Of a DNA stretch of 64,000 nucleotides, positions 19,769 through 30,846 are shown one piece after another. This DNA is from Pollenia angustigena. Taxonomy: Eukaryota > Arthropoda > Insecta > Diptera > Polleniidae. The first letter of the stretch is position 1. Each line of letters begins with the position of its first letter. Where the stretch lies: the NCBI GenBank assembly GCA_930367215.1, contig OV884060.1, forward strand, positions 101,580,151 to 101,644,150, in the 5' to 3' direction. A model generated the notes under the pieces. It saw nothing but the letters and a program-made list of their open reading frames with translations. It was not told where the DNA came from and ran no database searches. Made by a program: the position numbers and the translations under genes.

Positions 19769-20640
19769 CATGTGATTGTCAGTCAGTTGAAAAATTTACC
19801 CCAAATATATCTCACGAAATAGCAGTCGAGTTACCTCCTGTTAATGTTATATCAGTTATTCCCCTAAGATTTGAGATAAGAAAAATAGAAAAGGCTATTA
19901 TTGACTTAAACACTAAGAAGGCACCAGGTATTGATAAGAGCAGTAATAAAATGCTAAAATGCTACCTCGCGTAGCAAAGAAAATTATTCTTTTTATTTTT
20001 AATGCTATTTTACGCCTCGAATCCTATACTGAAAAATGGAAGGTTTCCTTAGTTACTATGATACCAAAGTCAAGAGGGGATCGTGCAAAAGTTGAGTTCA
20101 TTTTAGCTTATTATCAAATATATCAAAGCTATTTGAGAATCTACTATTCTAGATTTTGTTGTTAGTAAGCTAATAAGGCCTAAAGTTTCCTTATAATTAA
20201 AGCAAAGGAAACCTTTTTTACATTTAATATTTAAGATAAAACATAAAAAAACACACTACTTATACATCACAGATTGCTTTAATTTATGGCAACTATGTAG
20301 CTGACATTAATGTTGTTGGCTTACGTCCATTGTTTTATTAATATGCAAGCTTTCTTTAATATATCTCTTTCTTTCTAACTTCTTAAAGTTTAAGATTTTA
20401 ACATTCTCGAAGTCAGCTGTATGTGTAAGATATATACCAACCCATAAATTCGGTTTAAGAAGAAAACACAGCACAATTTAACAAAGTCATCGAATAGTAA
20501 ATGTCATAAGAAAATCATTTGAAGAAAAAAACTATTGCTCAGCAATCGTCATCGTTGTTTTGCAAGCTTTTGATAATGTCTGGGATGAAGACTTATTACA
20601 TGAATTAAAGCAAAATTTACCAGCTAACACAAACTGTAAT
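19769..20640 (+). pseudogene. decayed Jockey ORF2, central part
   Basis: 19790-20160 follows intact ORF2 from about 54470 to 54840 (start of the reverse transcriptase, with KAPGIDK and the IPK region). 20430-20640 follows 54895-55080. A segment of about 270 bp at 20163-20435 is foreign to the intact element; it contains GGTTTCC-type words in both orientations. Frames are broken by many indels. Confidence 0.8.
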
Positions 20641-21198
20641 GAACAAATTGCATGTACGGCTATCAAACGTTTAACAAATATATAAAATGATTGAAAAAAT
20701 TCAAATAGCCACAACTTCTCTATTGACGATGGGTGCTCTGGTAGAAAACGAGGAAACGGATGGGAGCCATTGATAACCACTAGCGGTCAGTCGGGTGGGG
20801 GGGTTCTTGTTTCCATAATTTTCTCTTGTCAATAAAATATTAGTTACATTAAATATTATTATTATAGACTCCCTGTGCCACTTTAATATGAGAAATGGAC
20901 CAGAAGTTGATCAATGTCTAATAAAAGATGTTACTATTACCCCTATCATGATCAACAAAAAAAAAAAAAAAAATCGGAAAAACTACGAGATTAACCATAA
21001 ATGCCTAAGATCTATCCCGAGATGAGGTTGGACAGATGCGCGCCTCTTTACCCTCCCTACCATTGATTTTAGTAGCGCCAATAGATTACTAAAATCCCAC
21101 AAAACGATCTATCACTTTTTGATCACACTACATTTCGTAAGAAAACTTTAAATAAATTATCTTTCCATGTTTCGTTTTAATTCAAAATTCACATTTTT
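20641..21198. other. AT-rich sequence without a gene
   Basis: No Jockey similarity remains beyond about 20640. A poly-A run lies near 20951-20970. No other structure is seen. Confidence 0.4.
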
Positions 21199-21202
21199 TT
21201 AA

Positions 21203-21644
21203 CCCTTCTGCATCCCTTGGATATGTGCCCTTCCTATGATCCTTTGGGTCAATATGACCCAACAATAAAATGTTAACAGCATTTCATATTTAAGTGTAAT
21301 AAAAACAAAAGCGATTCTATTGATTATTTGACCGAAAAAATTTTTGATCGATGATTCTGAATGAAGATGAACTCAATTCAATAGAAAACAAATTTTAAAG
21401 TGGAATTAAACCTGCAATATCGCATGTTGGGTCATATTGACCCAAAGGATATTAAATGTGTGTAAATCGTGTTTTTTGGAGGGGGAAGGAAAAACTAAAA
21501 TTTTATTATTTTCATTTAAATTTGTTATTTTTGTCCCTGTAATGGATAAATTGAAGTTTCACGTCCATATCTTATATTTAAAGGGACAAATTTTGCGTTT
21601 GAAAACCAAAATTGGGTCAAATTGACCCAAGGAGTGCAGAAGGG
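21203..21644. mobile_element. TTAA-flanked piggyBac-type MITE with three TGGGTCA palindromes
   Basis: CCCTTCTGCA...TGCAGAAGGG termini are flanked by TTAA on both sides (21199-21202 and 21645-21648), the piggyBac hallmark. Three near-identical palindromes GGGTCA-N3-TGACCC lie at about 21245-21261, 21426-21442 and 21612-21628. No transposase is present (442 bp). The palindromes may be transposase-binding sites; they also match the inverted-repeat-3 arrangement bound by some nuclear receptors. Confidence 0.8.
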
Positions 21645-21724
21645 TTAATAAGCAAATCAATTTTTAAGCTAATTATAATTTTGGTATGAAATCTATTAAC
21701 TAGATATTTCAAACACTATTAATT

Positions 21725-21726
<2 letters not shown>

Positions 21727-21759
<33 letters not shown>
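21727..21759. repeat. AT dinucleotide microsatellite
   Basis: A perfect run of alternating A and T of about 30 bp. Confidence 0.95.
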
Positions 21760-21761
<2 letters not shown>

Positions 21762-22009
21762 ACTAACTATTTATAAAAATAATTTTATGTAAATTGGACT
21801 AAATGCATGGGAATAATCAATAATACCGACAATATCATACAAAGAAACAATATTAATGCAACAAAATTACTAGTCTTTAAATAGAACAGTAAAATTCTCT
21901 TAATTTGACATGTTTATAAACATGTTTATGAAAAATATATTAACTTTATGCATATTGTTTCTCTGTATAAGTTAATGGATGAAATTTAATGTTGCTTCTA
22001 ATTTTGTTA

Positions 22010-22216
22010 CACTCAATTTACATCATGAATTTTATGACGTCCAATTTTGGACGTCATTTTTTTGTTTGGTTGCAAACGATGTCGAGAAGAAAGAGGGGTA
22101 GAAAAATAGACATGATTTCTGTTTTCTCTTCCTCTTTCTTATCTACACCGTTTGCTTCCAAACAAAAAATGACGTCTAAAATTGGACTTCATAAAATTCA
22201 TCATGTAAATTGAGTG
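22010..22216. mobile_element. TTA-flanked palindromic MITE (207 bp)
   Basis: CACTCAATTTACAT termini, nearly palindromic over the whole length, are flanked by TTA on each side (22007-22009 and 22217-22219). A TTA/TAA 3-bp TSD is typical for PIF/Harbinger MITEs. TGACGTC-type words occur near both ends. Confidence 0.75.
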
Positions 22217-22219
22217 TTA

Positions 22220-23265
22220 GACTCACCGATGTAAAATAATGTTGATAGCAGCTTTTGATGAAGCCTCTTCAAATTTGCTGGTTTTTAAGGGGTTAATTGA
22301 GAAAAGATGAGTATGTGATGACGTGTGTATTTAATAAAGAATTAAAATATGGGTATTTCCATGCATAAAACGAACATAAAATAACTTAACTATATACGAA
22401 AAAAAAAGAATTAAAACCTTAAATGTAAATATTAAAACTCAAACTCCAGAATGCTTTTAAATCCATTTTTTTAATGTTTAGGTTATTAGTTTTCTTTTAT
22501 ATTCTTTAACGTTGTTTTTTTGTTCTGTTTACACTTTTATAAAAAAATTAGCATTATGAAATTTGAGTTTTATTTTAACTTTGCTTTAATATATTTGATA
22601 GTTACTGCGGAAATTTTTAAACAATTTTCTTACACTACGAGGGTTTCGGTTTTAAGTTTTTTGAAGGTTAATTGTAGGGTAGCATCTTAAGGTAAATTTC
22701 TCCCTCGTGCGAGCTTCTAGTGTGGTTTTGTTAACCAGGCATCCAATTTCCAGAACAGGATTATTGTTATTTATTAACAAATTTTGATTACTTTAGAAAT
22801 TTTATTACAATTATTCTTCAGCAACGAAATATTAAAAATAATATTTTTTCACACAGCACCGGTAAAATAATGATCAGCTTTATAATAATTTAATGTGTTT
22901 TTTGGTTTTCTTTTTCGTTTTGTTCTTTCAATCAATATGTAAGTAGTAGATCAGTAATTCATAAATGTTTCAAGATTGTTGCTTGCCAAAAATTGCAAGC
23001 ATAAAAAAAATAGCACGGTGGTGGCTCGAATAATGAGTCCACCACCAACAGATCCCCAATTTGGGAATATGCAAAAATAGCAAATCCTAGTTCGGAAGAC
23101 TTTAGTTAGAATTTTATATTACAATTATTAAAAATTCCCTAGCTTTACCTGTTATGTAACAAAATTTTATTGGGTTTTCTAGGAAAATTTGTGCAACAAT
23201 GAAAAGGTATTTTCTCCTCTTTTCTTGCTGACCAATGGCCTTAAATTTTTAGAAATAAGTGTTTC
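22220..23265. other. AT-rich interval, small hairpins only
   Basis: No gene is visible. Two short perfect or near-perfect hairpins lie at 22981-23000 (GCTTGC/GCAAGC) and 23017-23046 (GGTGGTGG/CCACCACC). Confidence 0.45.
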
Positions 23266-23269
23266 TTAA

Positions 23270-24461
23270 CCCATATAGCGACGGAAATAATTTTTTTTGA
23301 AATTTTCAACTTTTATTTCGAATTTTAAATCTTCATAGCTATTTAAACATTTTTTATTAAATAACTATTTTTCTTAAAATCTATAGTTTAGCCGATATCG
23401 GGCGTCCTTTTAAAAGGACGGTAGCGAAATACCCTACTTAAATTATAAACGAAATTGCTGTTTTTTTTTCTCAATAATAGAAGGAAAAACGATTATGTTT
23501 TAAGTTGGAGTGTGATACGTCAAGAAGAAATCCTTTGGATGTAAAGCGACATTATACTTGTTGCAAAAAAGTTGGCCTTCTTATGGCAATATGTGCAACG
23601 AGTTTTCTTTTTCCTTGTTTTTTCCTCCGCCATGTCGATACAATGACAAATAAGCACAAAATACCACTTTTTTCCTCAAATGTGTATTGAACAAGCAAGT
23701 TAAATATAACTTCATCAAAAAGTTTAAAAAATATTTCCATGGGATCTGGACTTTGCTGGCATTCGGAAAATGCCTCACATGTTGGTAGGCTAGGAACCAT
23801 ATCCGTTTGTTGGGAGTCTTTCACACATCGCTCTCGTATTCAGGTACATCTTTATGCAACATTTCTGCCTCGGCACGTAGCTGACCACCTGGCAAATTAT
23901 TGTGGCACACATTATCTTCATCGCCACTGTCTTCGTCTGTTACATCAGCATTAGCGTTGTCGGGATGAGCGATGTACAATAAAACCTTATTATCACTCCA
24001 TTGATCAATTTCTTCCAAAATTTCGTTTAGCTTCAATGCCTTTCGGTATGACTTACTGTATAAAAAACACGTAAGTAATATGTATTGAAAATTATAAAAT
24101 AGGTAGTATATATTGCCACTGGCCTTTTAAAAGTATGCAGTGGCAAAAACGACCATAGCGCTGCAATACAGCATTACAGCATTAAATAATTAAAAAAAAA
24201 ATTACAGATCACTAGACGTAAATGATTTACTTACACGTTTCTTTCCATTGCGCAATATTAAAAAAACACCTTTTACAAAACACTCGCTATGCTATTAAAG
24301 CAAGATGAACTTCTTTCATCAACTGATTTTTTCAAGTTCAGAAGCTTCATAACAAAGAATAAACAAAAAAATATAAAAAGAACGCACAGAAATAGGCATG
24401 CATAGCGGAACTTTTCTCTAAATTTTTATGTTCTTTTAAAAGGACGGTTGCGCCAAGTGGG
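23270..24461 (-). mobile_element. piggyBac-type element, internally deleted
   Basis: TTAA flanks (23266-23269 and 24462-24465) adjoin CCCATATAGCG at the left and CGCCAAGTGGG at the right. A palindrome CGTCCTTTTAAAAGGACG sits 130 bp inside the left end, and a partner TTTTAAAAGGACGG lies next to the right end. The interior carries N- and C-terminal pieces of a piggyBac transposase on the minus strand. Confidence 0.85.
23480..24036 (-). pseudogene. piggyBac-type transposase relic
   Basis: The N-terminal frame (24036-23821) has NADVTDEDSGDEDN and NNLPGGQLRAEAE, the acidic N-terminus of piggyBac-like transposases. A second frame has PDPMEIFFKLFDEVIFNLLV, the start of the DDD domain. The sequence then jumps to the C-terminal cysteine-rich motif (TRCTYCHKKANFF, then CNKYNVALH in another frame), so the catalytic core is deleted and at least one frameshift is present. 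It cannot encode an active enzyme. Confidence 0.75.
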
Positions 24462-24465
24462 TTAA

Positions 24466-24974
24466 AATCAGCTTTAAAGGTAATTTAATTTAAGAAAAGT
24501 TATTCTTACTTCACACAAAAAGAAAATTTTTGTTGAATTGAAAAATAAAACTCTGATTTATGTATATTCTCTATAAAATAGTAATTACCCTTAATTGATG
24601 TTGAAGAAAAGAATTATTGACGTCGATCGTTAGGGCCTATAACCACAAAATTTTTGAAAAGAACACGATATGAATTGATTCGCTGATCGAAAGAAAAAAA
24701 TTTTGGACGCATACAATTTTTTATACAACAGCTCGGTTGCAATGTTATAACGCATATTCTATGATTGACTGATTGACAAACAATTTGCTTGAGTTGTTGC
24801 ATGGAATGAGTGGACAACATTGGTTTAGCTGTTTAATAAAAGTAGGGTAACAATGGAAAGTACCATTAAACACAGCTTTCTTATCAAATTAATGTAAAAC
24901 GAAATTAATAATTCAAATTATCAATTTTCTAAAATAAAACTCTGATATATGCGTGTAGCTCTTCTTCTTACCTT
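24466..24974. other. AT-rich sequence; AAAATAAAACTCTGAT repeated
   Basis: The word AAAATAAAACTCTGAT occurs at about 24540 and again at about 24930, suggesting a local duplication. No gene is recognised. Confidence 0.4.
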
Positions 24975-25275
24975 TTTTATATCTAACTAGCATTTAACCC
25001 GCTACTTCGTTAGCGTCTCCTTTTTCTTCGTGGATATATTTTTATGCCAAAGTTTATTTTCCAAAAAGTACCAAGCACCTGTCCCCTTATTTTTTTTAAC
25101 GAACAACAATAAGTGTTAAATTTTTTGGATCTCTTTAATTTTGGATTTTTAAGGTTAGCGGAATCGATTTGGCGAGAGGCCAACCTTCGGTTCAAAAGTC
25201 AGCTTTTTAGCTTCAGGAGTTTAGGATGTGCGATGATGAGTCCGTCAGTTACTTTACACATTTATATTATATAGC
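24975..25275 (+). repeat. partial dispersed repeat (AACTAGC...CCCGCTACTTCG)
   Basis: Begins AACTAGCATTTAACCCGC and ends near GATGATGAGTCCGTCAG. The beginning resembles 62371-62395 and the minus-strand start near 16620, so three members of a dispersed family seem present. No coding sequence is visible. Confidence 0.45.
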
Positions 25276-25850
25276 GATGGAGAAAAATGTTGAGAAAACA
25301 GTAACAAAATTAGGAACGATTTTCACACCTTAAACGTTTGAATTTTAAAAAAAGGTCCAAATCTGTTTTGTATTTTTTAGAAAAGCTAAAAATGTGATAC
25401 AATATTTATTTACCCTTTTACACCCCAAAAAGGCCTTCCTTCAAAAAAGTAACAGACACCTGTCCGTTTATTTTTTTAATGAACAATAATTAGTATTCAA
25501 TTTTTTGTATCTCTTTTTGTTTAGGAAATATACGGTTAGCGAATTTTTCTAATAAACAAGAATAAGTGCTGGTGTTTTTTATCTCTTTTAGTTTAGAAGG
25601 TATGAGGTTCGCGGGATCGATTTACATAGGTACAATTTTCACCCCTGAAACGTTCGAATTTCGAAAAAGTACCAAATTCGTATTTGTATTTTTTAGATAA
25701 GTAAAAAAGGTTATTTAATTTTTATTTCTATACGTATTGGCCTAAAACCTAGATTTACTACCTAAAACGACCGAATTTCGTAAAAGTGCCAGACACCAAT
25801 TTGCTTTTTTATTTAATGCACAAAAATAAATATTAAATTAAAAAAATTAC
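25040..25850. repeat. divergent tandem repeat, period about 330-380 bp
   Basis: Landmarks recur: AGTACCAAGCACCTGTCC near 25067, AGTAACAGACACCTGTCC near 25448 and AGTGCCAGACACC near 25783. Each is followed by an AT tract with AACAA...AATAAGT. The units are strongly diverged and merge into the next array. Confidence 0.6.
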
Positions 25851-25879
25851 CAGTTTATTTTAAAAAAATACCAGTTAGA

Positions 25880-28030
25880 GAACGAAAAAGTAACAAAAAA
25901 TCCGTCTTACTGATTTTCATTCACTCAGGAGCTTGCATGTTTAATTTTATGTTTCTAGATCCAATAAATACGGATATGTAAAAGGTACTAGTTAAAGAAC
26001 AAAATAGTACCAAAAGGACCTCTTACAGATTTTCATTCACTCAGGACCTTGCATGTTTAATTTTATGTTTCTAGGTCCAATACTAACGGAAATTCAAAAA
26101 GTTCCATTCAAAGAATAAAAAAGTACCAAAAAGATCCCTCTTACAGATTCTCATTCACTCAGAACCTTGCATGCTTAATTTTATGTTTTTAGGTACAATA
26201 TTTAAAATAAATTAAAATATTACCGGTCAAAGAACGAAAAAGTACCAAACAGCCATCTTACAGATTCTTATTCACTCAGGACCTTGCATGTTTAATTTGA
26301 TATTTTTGACAACAATAAAGTAACAATAAGCCCTGTTACAGATTTTTGACAACAAAAAAGTAACAATAAGCCCTGTTGCAGATCTCATTCACTCAGGACA
26401 TTGCATGTTCAATTAAATTTTTCTACGTCCAATGCTAACGGAAATTTAAAAAATATCAGTTAAATAACAAAAAAGTACCAAAATGCCCATCTTACAGATT
26501 CTCATTCACTCAGGAAATCGCATGTTTAATTTGATGTTTTTAGGTCCAATATTATCGGAAATTCAAAAAGTACTAATTTAAGAACAAACATGTACCCAAA
26601 AGCCATCTTACAGATTATAATTCTCTCATGACCTTGCAGGTCTTATTTTATGTTCATAAAGTAAAAGAACGAAAAAGTACCAAAAACAGATACCTCTAAC
26701 AGATTATCATTCACCTAAGACCTTGCATGTTGAATTTTATGCTTCTAGGTCTAATAATATCGGAAATTCAAAAAGTACTATTTAAAGATCAAAAAAGTAT
26801 ATTAACACCCTCTTACAGATTCTCATTCACTCAGGACCTTGCATGTTTAATTTTATGTTTCTAAGTCCAATACCAACGGAAATCCAAGAAGTACCAGTCA
26901 GTCAAAGAATAAAAAAGTAACGAAAAGTTCACTCTTATAGATTCTCATCCACCCAGGACATTGCATTTTGAATTTTATGTTTCTAGGTCCAAAGTACCAA
27001 AAGCCTTCTTACAGATTCTCATTCACTCAGGACCTTGCATGTTTAATTTTATCTTTATAGGGCCAATACCAATGGAAATTCAAAAAGGACCAGTCAAATA
27101 ATAAAAAAGTACCAAAAAATTCACTCTTATAGATTTTCATCCTCCCAGGACATTGCATTTTGAATTTTATGTTTCTAGGTCCAATACTAACGCAAACTCA
27201 AAAAGTACCAGTTAATGAACAAAAAAGTACCAAAAAGTTCACTCTTATAGATTTTCATCCACCCAGGACATTGCATTTTGAATTTTATGTTTCTAGTTCC
27301 AGTGCTAACGGAAATTCAAAAAGTACCAGCAAAAGAACAAAAAAGTACTAAAAGCCCTCTTACAGATTCTCATTCACTCAGGAGCTTGCATGTTTAATTT
27401 TATCTTTCTAAGTCCAATACCAACGGAAATTCAAAAAGTACCAGTCAAAGAATAAAAAAGTACCAAAAAGTTCACTCTTATAGATTTTCATCCACCCAGG
27501 ACATGGCATTTTGAATTTTATGTTTCTAGGTCCAATTCTAACGGAAATTCAAAAAGTACCAGTTAAAGAACAAAAAAGTACCAAAAGCCTTCTTACAGAT
27601 TCTCATTCACTCAGGACCTTGCATGTTTAATTTTATCTTTATAGGGCCAATACCAATGGAAATTCAAAAAGTACCAGTCAAATAATAAAAAAGTACCAAA
27701 AAATTCACTCTTATAGATTTTCATCCACCCAGGACATTGCATTTTGAATTTTATGTTTCTAGGTCCAATACTAAAGCAAATTCAAAAAGTACCAGTTAAT
27801 GAACAAAAAAGTACCAAAAAGTTCCCTCATAGATTCTTATCCACTTAGGACATTGCATCTTGAATTTAATGTTTCTAGGTCTAATAATAACGGAAATTTA
27901 AAAAGTACCAGAAAAAAAGAAGCTCAGAAATGCGCTTTTGCAGATTCTCATTCACTCAAGACATTGCATGTTCAATTTAATTTTTCTACGTCCAATGCTA
28001 ACAGAAATTCAAAAAGTACTGTTCAGCATG
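25880..28030. repeat. degenerate satellite array, ~19 units of ~115 bp
   Basis: The landmark CATTCACTCAGGACCTTGCA, or its variant CATCCACCCAGGACATTGCA, recurs about every 85-127 bp. Each is followed by TTTAATTTTATGTTTCTAGG, CCAATACTAACGGAAATTC and AAAAAGTACCA words. From about 26820 to 27840 the two variants mostly alternate, giving a dimeric higher-order unit of about 230 bp. The short open frames inside are read-through of the repeat, not genes. Confidence 0.92.
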
Positions 28031-28186
28031 CAACATGTTCATACAAATTCTCTGAGGCAAATATTAACTAACATTATGTAAACCCCACATTGTTCTCTAA
28101 ATTTTAAACTGTTATATTAACCCTGAAGGAAACCTGGGTGCAAGTGTCTCCAAGTCACCAGTTTTGTCGACTATATTGGTGACATT

Positions 28187-29186
28187 CCCCTCTATTACTG
28201 AACTCGTTGTCGACGGCGTCGTTAATTTTTAGCTCGAGTCACATTTAGACGACGCCGACGTCAACTCGACATTAAATCGGTATTAATTTGCATGTATATA
28301 TTGATGTCGACATGTTATCGATATTTAAAGAAAAATATTGCTCATCTCTATGTAATTTGACAGTAATTTAATTTATTTTTTAAATTTTCGTGTAAAATGT
28401 TATTTTTGTTGACTCTGAAAGTAGTGATGAAGAAAATAAAGAAATGCTAAAACTTCAGAGGAAAGTTATAAGGCAAAGATCATCCATTTTCAATTTGCCG
28501 GACAACACGTGAGTAATAAAACAATTTGGTTTGTATTTGTGAAAATTCATACGAGCAATTTGTAAATTTGTTTCTTTATATAGATTTATTGAGTATTTTG
28601 GGAAACAGGCATTTAATTTTGTTTTGAAAAAAATTGAGCCGTCAATCAGAAGTATAACTCGCTCAGCATCAATCTCCAACACAATCAAATTGACAACCAT
28701 TGGAAATGGTCGAAATTTAAAAATTTATATTTTTAAAAAATTTTCTAGCCAAACCTCGCTGTCTCTAATTGGTGGTTCCATTGAATTTAATTTTGTTGTT
28801 ATTTCCTCTCATTTTTTTTTTTTGAAATTGTTAGGAGTTGAACTTCGATGAAATCCTTTTGCCAATCTCGGCTTATTTTCAAGTTCAGCAAAAGGGGTTT
28901 CAAATTGTTTTAAAGTTGTAACTTTAATTTTTTCCATTTATTTATTATTTATATTTTTTTATTTTTTTTTTAAATATATTGTAAAAACTTTGTCACAGTT
29001 TCACTAGACGACGGTAAAAACTTTGTTGACAAAATCAAAGCGAATTCGAGTCAACGTCGGCGTTAAATCGCCTTTATTAATACAAATTCTTTGTCAATAG
29101 TAATCGGTTATCGTAAATATTGACGGCGGTAATGCCATGCGGTGTCGACGTCATTTAAGTCGACATTGACATTAGCAATAAGGGGG
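28187..29186 (+). mobile_element. Harbinger-like element inserted in copy A
   Basis: Copy B reads GACATTGTC at the site, whereas here GACATT is followed by 1000 bp and then ATTGTC, so the insertion has a 3-bp TSD ATT. Its ends CCCCTCTATTAC and TAAGGGGG are imperfect inverted repeats, with GTCGAC-rich subterminal sequence on both sides. The interior has a HARBI1-like transposase start. The 3-bp TSD and the coding relic together support PIF/Harbinger. Confidence 0.75.
28408..28720 (+). pseudogene. HARBI1-like transposase N-terminus with a 75-nt intron
   Basis: Exon 1 encodes VDSESSDEENKEMLKLQRKV and ends FNLPDNT. A GTGAGT...ATATAG intron at 28509-28583 restores the frame into FIEYFGKQAFNFVLKKIEPS. 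The L-P-D-x-x-F-x-x-x-F pattern followed by a helix is characteristic of the Harbinger nuclease N-terminus. No start codon is in frame (TAA upstream), and the DDE region is absent, so it is a fragment. Confidence 0.6.
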
Positions 29187-29540
29187 ATTGTCAACGAAGT
29201 GTCCACACTACATTACATTTGCCACTATATACGAAAAAGATTTTATCAATAACAACTGATTTCATATTCTTACAAAAAGTGTAGACTACTTTTACTAAAA
29301 TGTACTAGCGATTCTCTGGTTCCAATGTCTACTTATGTTCCCAAAGGAACTACCTAGTCAGTACCTAGTCAATAGTACCAGCGTCAGTGGTAGATTTCCA
29401 ATGACACGCACGTGTTAAATGTCTATAGTAAATAACATTGCATGGGGTATAAAAGGTCACTAGTACTGGTGACTGTGTCAATAGTGAATCAGTACAGATT
29501 CACTAGTGACATTTCCTTCAGGGAAATTACAAAACATCTT

Positions 29541-30096
29541 ACCTAGCATTTACACATGCCACTGCCAGTTCGAAAAACTCAATACACGTACACTTTTTTA
29601 CTAATACACTCACATTTTTCGCAATGGCAGCTCCAGTGGCAGCAAAAATTGCATGCGAGTGGAATTTTGGCACTTGCATGCCACTAAATGTCAAAACGAT
29701 AAGCAATGTTACCCTGTTAAAAATTTAATGCAAATTTACTGGATTGTTGTAAAGTTGTAAATTATGTTTTAACTTGTTAAATGTGTTATTATGATTAATT
29801 TTTTGAAAAGTGCATTTATAAAAGCTAGTTTGTTAATTAAAGAGCATTAATATTGTTTAAATAATGCTTTTATAAATAAATGAAAAAATTTTGTTTTTTG
29901 GTACTTTTTTCTTAATTTGAGAAGTAAACAAATTTGCCTAAGTTGACGCTTCAACGACATTTTGAAAATGAACTCGCAGTGGCATATGTAAACACAAAAG
30001 CCAATGGCATGAGATTCGACTATTTCGAACAAATTTTCTTTTATAATATGTATACAGTAGTGGCATGCCACTACTTGCATGTGTAAAGGCAGGGTT
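29541..30096. mobile_element. TIR element with TTTACACATGC ends
   Basis: CCTAGCATTTACACATGCC at the left and GCATGTGTAAAGGCAGGG at the right are imperfect inverted repeats. GTGGCA and TGCCAC words recur throughout. No transposase is present. The TSD is unclear. Confidence 0.55.
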
Positions 30097-30617
30097 AATG
30101 CAAAATACTAGAACTAGTAAATAAAAATACAAAATACTGGTAATGTTTTTGAAGTTAAAGTTATGCCAATGTTTTTTTATTGCTTTGTAATAATGAAAAT
30201 TCTATGTATGAAATAAATGGAAATTTTTCATACGGTTTAATAAAAAGTTTTGTTTTAAATTCTTAAAAAGAATTATTCATACCGAGTAATGAAAGAAACG
30301 AGAAGTTCTGAAGTGACAAGCCACAAGACAGCTTCCTGGGCCCTCTATTATACTTAAATAGAGGCAAAATTAACTCAAATGAAACTAAAAGCGATTCAAA
30401 TTCTTATTGGAAGTAATTCTGTCCTTAGTCTTGATTGCGAGATTCTTCTTTACTCTATCTTAAAGCCTATCCGGTGTTAAGGTATTCAACTATGGGGCAC
30501 AGCATCGGCTTCAAAAATATTCAAAGGCGCCAAAATGTATTTCACACAGCCGCTCCCTGGTTTGTTTACAGCTCAAACATACATAAGGATCTCAATGTGT
30601 GATTACAAAATATGCAG

Positions 30618-30846
30618 GAAAAACAAATATTATTATCTTTACTCGGCCTTTATATTTACAATCCTATGTAAATAAACATACATGTAAACGCGACTAGTCG
30701 TTGTGTGCTTTAATATTGTAACTCGTCATTTATTATTCCTGAAGATGCCATCCAAAGGATGGGAAATATTGAAAAATTAAAATAATAATGAATAAAATTT
30801 ATTAAAAAAATCAATAATGACCTCGAGCTTGTTCATTACCATAGGA
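30618..30846 (+). mobile_element. Penelope-like 3' fragment inserted in the Jockey relic
   Basis: The intact Jockey reads straight through this point. The 229-bp insert is flanked by ATGCAG on both sides (30612-30617, 30847-30852). It carries a hammerhead-like core and a tail (ATTGAAAAATTAAAATAATA, then GACCTCGAGCTTG) similar to the minus-strand Penelope-like 3' UTR at 18590-18680. Confidence 0.65.
30739..30766 (+). ncRNA. hammerhead-like ribozyme core
   Basis: CTGAAGA (30739-30745), stem II CCATCC-AAA-GGATGG (30748-30762), then GAAA (30763-30766). Compared with the copy at 18636-18671, stem II differs on both strands but remains paired, while the flanking core is identical. Stems I and III are not clear. 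Confidence 0.55.

Larger units (their letters stand above)
28121..29523. mobile_element. CCCTGAAGG-family TIR element, copy A
   Basis: Ends CCCTGAAGGAAA and TTTCCTTCAGGG are inverted. Copy B at 51038-56231 is the same family in opposite orientation and lacks the 1000-bp Harbinger insert found here at 28187-29186. Both copies share the CACTAGTGAC-rich subterminal region. No transposase belongs to this family itself. No clean TSD remains around copy A. Confidence 0.85.

Noticed and set aside
21727..21759. AT microsatellite as a TATA promoter
   Set aside because: A simple dinucleotide run with no gene or initiator downstream.
25217..25250. ATGATGAGTCC near 25225 as a hammerhead ribozyme
   Set aside because: The core would need CTGATGA and a downstream GAAA after stem II; the first two bases differ and no GAAA follows at a suitable distance.
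27799..28071. 90-codon frame as a small gene
   Set aside because: It is the satellite repeat read in one frame; the same peptide pattern recurs in neighbouring units.
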